Source: CAYYNP01 sp964472545 (GTDB lineage: Bacteria > Planctomycetota > Planctomycetia > Pirellulales > Thermoguttaceae). Taken from it: DNA of 42,935 nt. Within the stretch, counting starts at the first letter, position 1. Every line of letters starts with the position of its first letter. Positions 8,424 to 17,700 of this stretch are shown in pieces. Under the pieces are notes generated by a model. That model was not told where the DNA came from, ran no database searches, and was given only the letters and a program-made list of their open reading frames with translations. The DNA lies in assembly GCA_964472545.1 (NCBI GenBank), contig CAYYNP010000046.1:1-42935 (forward strand), written 5' to 3'. The translations under genes and the position numbers were made by a program.

Positions 8424-8781
8424 CGCTCCGGTTAGTCCACCGAACACATACGCTGGGACTATCGGATCGTCGTGCGGGGATTCTTGACGCGAATCTCCCG
8501 AAAACACCCATCCTGGCAAGATTGAGTTTTCGGAAAGGTCGGAGCGATTTGCCTACGTAGCGCAGACGCCCCATGATCGCGTAATGTTAGCGCCGACCGA
8601 ACGCCTTGTAGCAGAAATCGACGGATGCTGACAAACTGTCGTGAGAAGTGCAGCTTGTGCTTTGTCGCCACTAGAAAGTGGGGCAAGCATCCTGCTCGCC
8701 TTTCGGAACTTTGCATCGAATGCAAGCTGGGAGCTTACGCCACCAAGACCGTCAACCAAAGTGGAATGCTGACAGAGAGCA
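8424..8781. other. 358-bp gap inside the polysaccharide gene set, no gene seen
   Basis: Between the GT4 stop and the WecA-like start I see no convincing coding frame, terminator or repeat. If a promoter for the WecA-like gene exists, it should lie here. Confidence 0.5.
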
Positions 8782-10050
8782 CTACGCGGCCTGGCGGCGC
8801 GGTTCTTCGCCCGGCTGCGACGGGACGTCTTCGATGGCAACCGCGTCAATCACCGCGTCGATCTGCGGCAGGGTGCGCCGGTCGCAGTACATCTGGTCGA
8901 AGGCCGCCCGGGCACGATGGCCCATCGCCTTCAGCCGGCCCGGTTGCTCCACGGCGGCGCGGATGAAATCGACCAGTCCGGCAACGTCGCCGTGCCGCAG
9001 GCCGGCGCCACAGTCGAAGCGCGAGATCGCCTCGTCGACGTTGCTCGTCTGCGGGCCGAGATAGACGATCGGCCGCCCCATGGCCAGGTTGGCGTGGAGT
9101 TTGCTCGGGCTCATCACGCCCAGCATCTCGTCGCGGAGCGTGATCAGCGCACAGTCGGCGGTGGCCAACAAGTTGCGCAGCCGGCGGCGGGGAACGTAAT
9201 CCTCGATCAGGACGTTATCGAGGCACCGATCGCGTTTGGCCTCTTCCAAGACGCTTCGTTGGGCACCACGGCCGACCAGTAGAAACGTGACCGGTTCCTG
9301 CCGCAAGGCCTCCGCCGCTTCGATCACCGTCTCAAAACGGTGGCCGCAGCCCATGTTGCCGGAGTAGAGCACGACCAGCCGACCGTTGAGCCCTCGCTCG
9401 GCCTTCTGAGACGGATGCAAGTCGGCGACTCCCGGAGGGTAGAACGAGAGTTTCTCCCAGCACGGGATGATGGCGGCCGGCAGTGACCGGCGTTTTGGGG
9501 CGTACTGCGAGAGCAGCAGCGAGCGCATCGCCGAATCGAGACAGATCAGGTGATCCAACCGACGAAAGAGCGCCCGATTCAGCGCCCGCATGATCCGGCT
9601 GATGAGGCCGCCGGAGCGGATCACGCCGACCCGTTCGGCCACCTCGGGGTAGCAGTCCATGTTCCAGAGAATCAGCCGCGTGCTCGGATGCAATATCTTG
9701 TGCATTGCGGCGGCGTAGGCGATCAACGGCGGCGTGGTCAGCGCGACGATCACGTCCTGCCGCGGTAGCCGCAGCATGCGCCACGCGGCGCCCAGGTAGA
9801 AGGCGGCGTAGTCGGTGCATCGGCGCAGTAGTGAGGCCTTGCCCAGTTGCGGCGTCCACACGCGCAACACGCGCGGATTTGCCTCGTGAGCTTGCTCCGT
9901 ACCGGCATGTGCCTGGACGTATCCCCCGCGGCTGGCCACCACGGTCACCTCGTCGCCCTGCTGTGTGCGATGTTCGGCCAATGATTCAGCCAGAGCACCG
10001 GTCGGGGCGATGTCGGGCGGATAGAACTGGTTGAGAATGGTCAGCCGCAT
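8782..10050 (-). CDS. GT4-family glycosyltransferase (WcaI/WbuB type)
   Basis: The protein is 422 residues from the ATG at 10050, where MRLTILNQFYPPDIAPTGAL gives the typical Rossmann start of this branch. The frame extends 36 residues further upstream without family resemblance. Other features are LVVLYSGNMGCGHRFETVI opening the C-terminal nucleotide-sugar domain, TFLLVGRGAQR, and the acceptor/donor loop SPSKLHANLAMGRPIVYLG. It should transfer a sugar from a nucleotide donor to a lipid-linked glycan at the cytoplasmic face. It starts 43 bp after the stop of the next GT4 gene and is probably cotranscribed with it. The specific sugar cannot be told from sequence. Confidence 0.9.
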   Translation of the reverse strand: MRLTILNQFYPPDIAPTGALAESLAEHRTQQGDEVTVVASRGGYVQAHAGTEQAHEANPRVLRVWTPQLGKASLLRRCTDYAAFYLGAAWRMLRLPRQDVIVALTTPPLIAYAAAMHKILHPSTRLILWNMDCYPEVAERVGVIRSGGLISRIMRALNRALFRRLDHLICLDSAMRSLLLSQYAPKRRSLPAAIIPCWEKLSFYPPGVADLHPSQKAERGLNGRLVVLYSGNMGCGHRFETVIEAAEALRQEPVTFLLVGRGAQRSVLEEAKRDRCLDNVLIEDYVPRRRLRNLLATADCALITLRDEMLGVMSPSKLHANLAMGRPIVYLGPQTSNVDEAISRFDCGAGLRHGDVAGLVDFIRAAVEQPGRLKAMGHRARAAFDQMYCDRRTLPQIDAVIDAVAIEDVPSQPGEEPRRQAA

Positions 10051-10093
10051 GATCCGCTTCAACTCCGTAAGTGTCGCAACGCTCGAGACGAAT

Positions 10094-11287
10094 TCAGCCC
10101 TCGCGGACGCAATCCGGCGGCGTGCCCCCGCCGAGCATCCATTGGTAGACCAGATCAAATTGTTCCCCGATGCGTCGCCAGGTGTATTTCTGCCGCACCA
10201 GGTCGTAGCCGCGCCGGCCGACGTCGCGCAGCTCGCCGTCGGTCAGGCCCAGCGCGTTGTCCAGCAGCCGGGCCAGCGAATCGACCTCCGGCACGCCGAC
10301 CCATCCGGCTCCGGCGGTGGCGACCTCGTCGAAGTTGCACTGATGCGTTTGCACCAGCGGCAGTCCGCACGCCATGGCCTCCAGCAGCGTATTCGGCAGG
10401 CCCTCAGAGAACGAGGGCAGCACGAACGTCGAGGCGGCGGAAAAGGCCTCCAGTTTGGCGCGGCCGTAGAGCGGACCGGGGAAGAGCACGTCGCGGCTGA
10501 GCCCCATCGCCTCGGTCTTGCGCCGCATGCGGTCTTCAAAGCCGAAGTCGTTCGGCCCGGCGATCGCCAACAGCCAGCCTTCGCGGCGACGATGCGACAG
10601 CCGGCCCCAGGCGTCCAACAGCGGAGCCACGCCCTTGAGCGGATGGATCCGCCCCAGGTAGAGCAGCACACGGCGGCCCTTTGCCTGCGGAAAGCGCTCG
10701 CCGAATCGCGTCGCGTCGGGCAGGTCGGCATATTGTTCGAGGTCCACGCCGTTGGGCACCACGGCCACCGGCCGCGTGATGCCGCGGCGGCGGATGTTCT
10801 GGACTTCCGGTTCGCACAGCGCCTGCAAACAGGTGGCCGATTGCAGCCGCCGGTTACCGCAGAGCAGTCCGAACAGCCGCTTGCGCCACGGGTGGCGCTT
10901 CAGCGTGGCGTCGCTGAGTCCGCCGCGGATGGCCAACAACGAAGGGCGTTTCCACCGCCGCCCCCACCGGCCGACGCTGTACGACCAGGCCGACCAGATG
11001 CCGTGCTGGTGGACGACGTCGGCCCGGCCGCCGAGATTGGGCCCCATCAGTGCGGAATGCATACGAGACGACCACAGTGCGGCACGAGGCCCGGACGTGG
11101 GGCAGGTACGCAACGGGATGTCTTCACTACAGCCGTCGGGCCGTTCGATGTGGTCGCGGGGATCTTCCAGCGTCAGCAGCGAGACGTCGTGGCCGGCCGA
11201 GCGCTGCCACCCGGCGATACTCCACACGGCCCGCGCAACGCCGCCGCCGAGCCGGCCGACCGAATTGGTGGCGTGGACGATGCGCAT
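10094..11287 (-). CDS. GT4-family glycosyltransferase
   Basis: The 397-residue protein starts MRIVHATNSVGRLGGGVARA, a standard GT4 N-terminal glycine-rich loop. VVHQHGIWSAWSY follows near residue 90, then VAVVPNGVDLEQY, LLYLGRIHPLKGV and LLAIAGPND. The EX7E motif is complete in FSEGLPNTLLEAMACGLP (E-GLPNTLL-E). The start ATG lies 5 bp after the stop of the CapK-like gene, so the two are almost certainly translationally coupled. Its role is probably a later sugar addition in the same exopolysaccharide or capsule. The donor sugar is unknown. Confidence 0.92.
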   Translation of the reverse strand: MRIVHATNSVGRLGGGVARAVWSIAGWQRSAGHDVSLLTLEDPRDHIERPDGCSEDIPLRTCPTSGPRAALWSSRMHSALMGPNLGGRADVVHQHGIWSAWSYSVGRWGRRWKRPSLLAIRGGLSDATLKRHPWRKRLFGLLCGNRRLQSATCLQALCEPEVQNIRRRGITRPVAVVPNGVDLEQYADLPDATRFGERFPQAKGRRVLLYLGRIHPLKGVAPLLDAWGRLSHRRREGWLLAIAGPNDFGFEDRMRRKTEAMGLSRDVLFPGPLYGRAKLEAFSAASTFVLPSFSEGLPNTLLEAMACGLPLVQTHQCNFDEVATAGAGWVGVPEVDSLARLLDNALGLTDGELRDVGRRGYDLVRQKYTWRRIGEQFDLVYQWMLGGGTPPDCVREG

Positions 11288-11292
11288 CGCGT

Positions 11293-12603
11293 CTAGCCGG
11301 TCTCCACTTCGCTGGCGACCCAGCGGAACTTGCCGCTGGCTTCGGTTTCAATGGCGTCGGATTCGCGGAAGTCGAGCACCACGTCGCCGCCGAGTTGATC
11401 GCGAAATTGAGCCGTCACTCGGTTGCGGTCGGCTGCCGAAACGGCCCCGGCCGGCTCGGTCAGCACGTCGAACTCGGCCACGCTGCGCTGCACCACGCGG
11501 AATCTCCGTACGTCCGGCACGCGCTCGAGGATGTGGCTGAAGATCTCGCCGTGGACGAAGCCGCCGTCGACGCGCCGAATCAGATCGTGCGTGCGACCTT
11601 GGATATCGGCCAGTACGGCGGTCGGCAATCCACAGCCACAGGCTCCGTCGGCCAGCGTTCCTTCATCACCCACCACGTATCGCAGCAGCGGCATGCCCGG
11701 TTCACGCAACGTGGTAACCACGATCGCGCCGTCGACGATCTCCAGGTGGACGAAGTCCTCGCGAACGTGAAGTTTGCCCTTCGGGCAGGGGCCGGCAATC
11801 ACGCCGATCTCGGAGCAGCCGTACAGCTCGAGCACGGGGCATCCGAAGACCTCTCGGATGGCGTCGCGTTGGAAGCCGTAGAGCTTTTCGGCTTCGACGA
11901 TCACCGCGCTGAGGCCTAGCGCCCGCCCGTCGAGGCCGCATTCGCGGACGAACTGTGCCAGCAGGTAGACGGCCGTCACGTAGCCGTTGATCACCTCCGG
12001 TTTCCAGCCGACCATCTCCGGCCACCGGCGGCGGATTTGCCGTTGGCTGAGGTTGTAGGCGCTGATTTCCAGGATGCCGATCGGCCGATTCTTCCACAGC
12101 GCCGCCTTCGCCCGCAGCCGCCCCAGCCACGACCGATTGAACTGCCCGCTGCGTCCCCAGAGCCGGATCGTTCGGGCGGCCGGATCGAGGTCCCAGAGCT
12201 GCCGGCTGCGGACCGCCGAGCCGTAGCCCCAGTCTTGCCCGAACCGAGTACGATAGAATCGGCCCGGCGTTCCGGTGCTGCCGCTGGTAGCCACCTCCTC
12301 CAGCTTGCCTCGCCACGCTGCGTTGACCAAGTCCTGCCGATGGGCCTGAACCGCCTGCTTCGTCAACAGCGGCAGCTTGGCCAGCGAGCGCGGGTTGTCG
12401 ACGTCGACCCGTTTCTGTTCAAACAACCGGGCGTAGTAAGGACACTTGGCCGCCTGGCGCAAAGTGCGCACGATTAGCCGGTCTTGCACGTCGAGGAATT
12501 CCGGCCGGGAGAGCCGGTCGTTACGCGCCATTTCGTCCAACGCGGCCGACAAATGCGGATGGACCAAACGCTCTTTCAGCCGAAACAGGCTTCGTTGCCA
12601 CAT
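11293..12603 (-). CDS. CapK/PaaK-like adenylate-forming enzyme (phenylacetate-CoA ligase family)
   Basis: From the ATG at 12603 the protein has 436 residues. An upstream in-frame ATG at 12663 would add 20. The AMP/P-loop motif TSGSTGTPGRF lies at residues 106-116. ELYGCSEIGVIAGPC is the second adenylation motif, and LRYVVGDEG with GRTHDLIRR is typical of the PaaK/coenzyme F390 synthetase branch. DGACGCGLPT supplies a Cys pair also seen in relatives. Members that sit among glycosyltransferases are usually called CapK and are thought to activate an acid that decorates the polysaccharide. It is the first gene of the tight part of the set, with both GT4 genes directly behind it. Confidence 0.88.
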   Translation of the reverse strand: MWQRSLFRLKERLVHPHLSAALDEMARNDRLSRPEFLDVQDRLIVRTLRQAAKCPYYARLFEQKRVDVDNPRSLAKLPLLTKQAVQAHRQDLVNAAWRGKLEEVATSGSTGTPGRFYRTRFGQDWGYGSAVRSRQLWDLDPAARTIRLWGRSGQFNRSWLGRLRAKAALWKNRPIGILEISAYNLSQRQIRRRWPEMVGWKPEVINGYVTAVYLLAQFVRECGLDGRALGLSAVIVEAEKLYGFQRDAIREVFGCPVLELYGCSEIGVIAGPCPKGKLHVREDFVHLEIVDGAIVVTTLREPGMPLLRYVVGDEGTLADGACGCGLPTAVLADIQGRTHDLIRRVDGGFVHGEIFSHILERVPDVRRFRVVQRSVAEFDVLTEPAGAVSAADRNRVTAQFRDQLGGDVVLDFRESDAIETEASGKFRWVASEVETG

Positions 12604-12934
12604 GGCTTGTCGCTCTTTTTCGGGAGGAGTAGACCGACGCGCGCCGCCGACCTCGATCGCCATAGCGGCGCAAGTCGACCGGCGGCTGCCCAGAACCGGC
12701 CCATCAAGAGGAGAACGCGCGACGGGACAGCCAGGGAGTCGGGCGAGGGTGCGGAATATAGCGGCGGCACAGACGTGAGGCAAGTCCAGTTCGAGGAACC
12801 GAGAGACCCCAAGAAACTCGGCTCCGGCTCATGCACAAGTCGACCTTTCAGACCAACGCATCTTCTGCTACGTTCCCGCGACGCGGTACTCTTGGCACTA
12901 GCCGGGGGTGGAAGCCCCCGGACGGTCCGGATCG
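12604..12934. other. Divergent intergenic region with half of a palindromic repeat
   Basis: This region separates the minus-strand polysaccharide genes from the plus-strand DUF362 gene and should hold promoters for both. At 12898-12930 it carries one arm of the CTAGCCGGGGG...GGAAGCCCCCGGACGGTCC element that is complete at 38221-38315. The second arm is missing here. The arm ends 5 bp before the chosen DUF362 start and contains the alternative GTG at 12908. Confidence 0.6.
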
Positions 12935-14440
12935 ATGAAGACCCCTCTCGAGATGGGCGTTATTCAAAGCCTCATGAACGTCGACTCTTTAGTCTCCGTC
13001 GTCCGGATCGATCGCCCGGCCTATCCGTCGGGCGACGATGCCTACTCCCCGTTCGATGCGTTCCCCGAGGCCCCCTTCGCTCATCACAGCGGCCGCCCGA
13101 ATCCGGTCTATGACGCGGTGCGACGCTCGCTGGCGGCGGCCGGACTCGACGCCGAGCGGTTCGGCACGCCCGAGTGGAACCCGTTGGGCGACTACCTCAC
13201 GCCCGGCGGACGCGTCTTCCTGCTGTGCAACTTCGTCTATCACCGCCGGCCCAACGAAACGCCGCAGGCCTTCCTGGGAAAGTGTACGCACGCCTCGGTC
13301 ATCCGCCCGATGATCGACTACGCCCTGAAGGCCGTGGGGCCGCGCGGGCGCGTGGAATTCGGCAACGCCCCGTTGCAGAGCGCCGATTGGCAGCGGCTGT
13401 TGCACGACACGGGGGCCGAGCGGCTGGTCGAGTTCTACCGCACGCACGCCCCGGGCCAGGTCCACGCCTGCGACCTGCGGAACCACGTCGTGGTGCAAAG
13501 CCGGCTGGGATCGCAGGCCGCGCCGCTTCGGCGATCCGGCCGCAAGGTCCACGTCGACCTCAGCCAAAGCAGCCTGCTGGAGGCGGCCGGCGGAAACGGC
13601 CTCTATCGGGTTTCGCAATACGACCCGGGCGAAACACGGCGCTACCAGCGCGACGGACACCACGTCTACGCGATCAGCTCGAAGATCGCGGCGGCCGATC
13701 TGCTGATCAGCATCCCCAAACTAAAGACACACGAGAAGGTGGGTATGACCGGGGCGTTGAAGGGCTGCGTGGGAGCCGTGGCGTTGAAGCAATGCCTGGC
13801 CCATCACCGCAAGGGCCCGCCGAAATCCGGCGGCGACGAGTATCCGGCCTCCCGCCAAGTACCCAACGCGCTCAGTGCGTTGAGCGATTGGGTGTGGACT
13901 CGCAAGCCCGGGCGAATATCAAACGTGGGCAAGGTGGCCGAACGTTTGACCGTGGCAGCTATCCGGCGCTCGGGCGGGATCGTCTTCGGCGCTTGGCCTG
14001 GCAACGACACCTGCTGGCGGATGACGCTCGATTTGGCCCGTTGCGTCGCCCATTGCACGGCCGACGGCTCGCTTCGGCGCGAGGCCGTGCGACGCCATCT
14101 AGTGATGACCGACGGCGTGATCGGCGGCGAGGGACAAGGGCCGCTGGTGCCCGCACCGGTAGCGTCCGGCTACCTCGCGTTTGCCCGCGACCCCTACGCG
14201 GCCGACTACGTCAACTGCCTGGCGATGGGCTTCGATCCGTCCCGGCTCCCGTTGGTCGACACGGCGGCTCGGATCGAGGAACTCCCGATTACGGGGTTGC
14301 GCCCCGGCGAGGTGCGCGTTCGGCTGGATGGGCAAGACATCGACATGACGCATGCACTGACTGCCTTGACGCGGCCGTTCTTACCGGCCCGCGCGTGGGG
14401 CGATGTGGTTATGCCGGCGGAAATCCGGCGAGCCGCATAG
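12935..14440 (+). CDS. DUF362 family protein
   Basis: The 501-residue protein carries the DUF362 core SIPKLKTHEKVGMTGALKG near residues 260-278. LVMTDGVIGGEGQGPLVP follows, then FARDPYAADYVNCLAMGFDP, as expected for the family. DUF362 proteins are of uncertain function and sometimes carry ferredoxin domains. I see no CxxCxxC cluster here, so this is a stand-alone DUF362 domain. I prefer the ATG at 12935 over the GTG at 12908, which falls inside a dispersed repeat. It is divergent from the CapK/GT4 genes. DUF362 genes near glycan clusters suggest a link to glycan or lipid modification, which is inference. Confidence 0.85.
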   Translation: MKTPLEMGVIQSLMNVDSLVSVVRIDRPAYPSGDDAYSPFDAFPEAPFAHHSGRPNPVYDAVRRSLAAAGLDAERFGTPEWNPLGDYLTPGGRVFLLCNFVYHRRPNETPQAFLGKCTHASVIRPMIDYALKAVGPRGRVEFGNAPLQSADWQRLLHDTGAERLVEFYRTHAPGQVHACDLRNHVVVQSRLGSQAAPLRRSGRKVHVDLSQSSLLEAAGGNGLYRVSQYDPGETRRYQRDGHHVYAISSKIAAADLLISIPKLKTHEKVGMTGALKGCVGAVALKQCLAHHRKGPPKSGGDEYPASRQVPNALSALSDWVWTRKPGRISNVGKVAERLTVAAIRRSGGIVFGAWPGNDTCWRMTLDLARCVAHCTADGSLRREAVRRHLVMTDGVIGGEGQGPLVPAPVASGYLAFARDPYAADYVNCLAMGFDPSRLPLVDTAARIEELPITGLRPGEVRVRLDGQDIDMTHALTALTRPFLPARAWGDVVMPAEIRRAA

Positions 14441-14500
14441 GAACCGGGGCACCGTCGCACTTGTTCGCCAGCCGCCCGGCCCCGCGCGGCTCCTCGCCCC

Positions 14501-14583
14501 GTTTAGCCGCCGCCGCCGCCGGCACGGCGGCGTTGTCGTACGGAGTGCTTTGCACAACGCCGCCGTGCCGGCGGCGGCTAAAC
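14501..14583. repeat. Long GC-rich inverted repeat upstream of a giant gene
   Basis: The left arm (14501-14536) and right arm (14554-14583) pair over about 30 bp. The outer ends are GTTTAGCCGCCGCC and its complement, and the inner ends GGCACGGCGGCGTTGT and its complement. The left arm has one extra GCCGCC. The loop is 17 nt. It could act as a terminator for the DUF362 gene, although no T-run follows. It has the character of a dispersed palindromic element. Confidence 0.75.
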
Positions 14584-14737
14584 GCGAACGGCGATACCGG
14601 AAGCAATTGCCTGAAACATCTGCTACAATACCATGGGCACGAAGGGCGCCGGCCGGCATTCCTCCGGGCGGTCGCTCTCGTGCGGTAAGTCTTGTTACCC
14701 AAATATCTTAGATAGCCCCATCCACGCGGAGACCCCC

Positions 14738-17700
14738 ATGCGGAAAACGGTGACCCTCGCGACACGAACAGCCTTGATCTTCCTCGGTCTGACGGTTTGC
14801 TCTTCGATCGCCCCCGCCCAAACGCAGCCGACCGACTTCTCCGGGGCCAAGTGGATTTGGTTTTCGGCCGGGGCCGAGGTGCCGTTGAACGGCCTACCGG
14901 CGGCGGTGAACTACTTCCGCACGGAGTTGACGATCCCGGACGGCGCCCAGGTGAAATCGGCGCAGGTGATCGTCACCTGCGACAACCTCTTCGTGCTCTA
15001 TCTCAACGGCAAGCCGGTCGGCGAAAGCGAAGCGAACAACAACGCGTGGAACACGCCCAAGCGATGGGACGTCGCCTCGCTGGTGGTGCCCGGCCGCAAT
15101 GTGGTGGCGGTCGAGGGGGTCAACACGCTGCCGGGGCCCGGCGGGCTGATCCTGAAACTCGTGGCCGAACTGACCGACGGCCGTCAGGTCGTGCTCAACA
15201 GCGACGCGAGTTGGATGGCGACCAACCGAGAGCGTGCCAAGTGGGAGGCTCCCGACTTCGACGACACGCATTGGAACAACGCCCGGGTGGTGGGCGAGTT
15301 TGGCGCCGCCCCGTGGAACAAGGTGTCCGTCACCGCCACCGCAACACCCGCCGGCACAACCACCGGCGCCGTTCACCGCGTGGCCGTCGCGGCAATGAAG
15401 CAGGCCGCCAGCCAGGGAAGCTCGCTGTTGCTGGCCGAAGAAACGCCGCCGGCCGACTTCCCCTGGCCCGGCGCGATCGTCTTCCTCGGCGAAGATTGCA
15501 GCCTCTACCGCCCCGTGGGAGGTACCGGCACGCACCGCGACAGCCTCAGTGTGACGATCTTCAACCCTCGCAATTCCCGGGCGTTTCCCGAACACGACCT
15601 GCCGGCACCGATGAAGGTCGCGAAGAAGCTCTATCGCCTTGCGCCGGCCCGGCCGGGTGTGAAGCCGCAGGTGATGCTCGACGCCGGCCGCGGCGGGATC
15701 GGCTCGCCCAGCGTGTCGTTCGATGGCCGTTCGGTGCTCGTCTCGATGGCCTTTGACGGCAAGCCGTTCTTTCATATCTACCGCGTTCCCGCCGCCGGCG
15801 GCCCGCCGCAGCAATTGACCGACGGACCGTTTCACGATATCGACCCGGCCGAACTGCCCGACGGACGGATCGTCTTCACTTCGACGCGGATCGGCACGTT
15901 CGAGGAATACCACAACCCGCCCTCCCGGGCGCTGTTCGTGATGGACGCCGACGGCGGCAACGTGCGGCCGCTGACGCACACGATCATCTTCGACAACGAA
16001 CCCGAGGTGCTGGCCGACGGTCGCATCCTCTTCATCCGCTCCGACAACTTCTTCGACCGCGGCAAGGTCGAGACCCTGTTGCACGCGATCCACACGGACG
16101 GCACCGAGGGCTATACCGAGTTCGGGTTGGAGATCGGCCCCGACTACGGCGGCCGGCTGCGGGCGTTTAATTGCGGCAGCCCGGCGCCGATGCCCGACGG
16201 CCGCGTGGCCTTCGTTTCCGGCCCGGGGATCACGATCGGCCGGCTGGGGTCCAAGGGCAAAGACCTCCGCCATTTCCGCTTCCCCGCCGGCGACGTAGCC
16301 GCGATGCCCGACGGGCGGCTGTTGTGTACCACCGCCCGCAGCGTGCCGGTCGAGATCGTCACCGCCAACGGCACGCGCACGGCCCAAGATACTCGATACA
16401 CCAAGATCGGCGTCTTCGATCCGCAGGAGGCTTCGCCGACGCTGACCACGCTCTTCGACGCGCCCGAAATGCCGCTGCACTCGCCGGTCTTTCTCGGCCC
16501 TCGCCGCCGTCCGCCGCAGATGGCCGAGAAGGTCGACCCGGCCAAGGTGGGCAGCACCCAGGCCACCGGCATCCTCTATTGCCAAAACGCCCGCATCACC
16601 CAGAAGACCACCGCCGGCTGGCCGCACGTCCGCGCGATTCGCGTGTTGGCCGGCAAGGGGCTTACGGTCCGCTCGTCCCATTCCTACATCGTCCACGCCG
16701 GCAACGAGACGGTCGAGCTGGGCACGGTGCCGCTGGCGCCCGACGGCTCGTTCTGCATCGAAGTGCCGGCCGATATGCCGATCGCCTTGCAGGCGGTCGA
16801 CGCCGAGGGGCGATCCGAGTTGAACGAGATGTCGTGGATCTACGTGCGGCCCGGCGAGCGGCGGGGATGCGTCGGTTGCCATCATACGCGCCAGGCCGCG
16901 CCAATTTGCCGCGAGCCGTTGCCATTGGCTACCAACGTTCGCCCGGCGAAACTGCTCGGGCGAGGCAACCCGCACCGCTTCCGCGGCAACAACGCGGCGG
17001 TGACCGGGCTGATGGAAATGCAGTTCGACCGCTATCGCGAAGTGGCCGGAATCAACCGCCACGGCGAACTGGCCGACCCGTTGGCCACCGGTGTCGACGA
17101 GGTGGCGGCGTTGATCTCGCAACTCCAGGACGACGACCCCGCGATGCGCATCTCGGCCGCCGGGCGGCTGTCGATCTTCCGCGATCCGGCCGCGGCGCCG
17201 GCGTTGGCGGAGTGTCTTGAAGACACCAGCCGCGAGGTCCGTATGGCCGCGGCGATGGCGTTGGCGGCCTGCGGCACGCGCCGGTCGGTGCCGGCGCTGC
17301 TGGAAGCCCTCGACGATCCCTATCCGCTGGCGGCCCAAGCGGCGGCCGTGGCCTTGGAGAATCTCACCGACCATGCCGAGCCGTTCGATCCATTCGTGCC
17401 GGAGGACCAGCGGGAGGGGCAGTCGCAGGCGTGGCGGCAGTGGATTGCCAAGACCGACTGGGAGCAGATCGAAAAGGCGCTGATCGAGCGGATCGGCAGC
17501 CCCGACCGCGACGTCGTGCGGCGTGCGGCGGTGGCCCTTTCCCACACGGGCACCGCGGCGGCACTGCCGGCCTTGCGTAACTATGTGCTCGAACAACGCG
17601 ACATCAACCCGCTGCCGGCATGGCGGGCAGCCGGACATCGCGGCGACGCGGCCCGATTCAACTCGCTGGCCGACGTCAACCCGCGCACGTTACAAGCGGC

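Noticed and set aside
14894..17638. 914-residue minus-strand open frame
   Set aside because: It lies wholly antisense to the giant cytochrome-like gene, has repetitive Arg/Gly/Ala-rich composition and no domain signal. It is a shadow of high-GC coding DNA.
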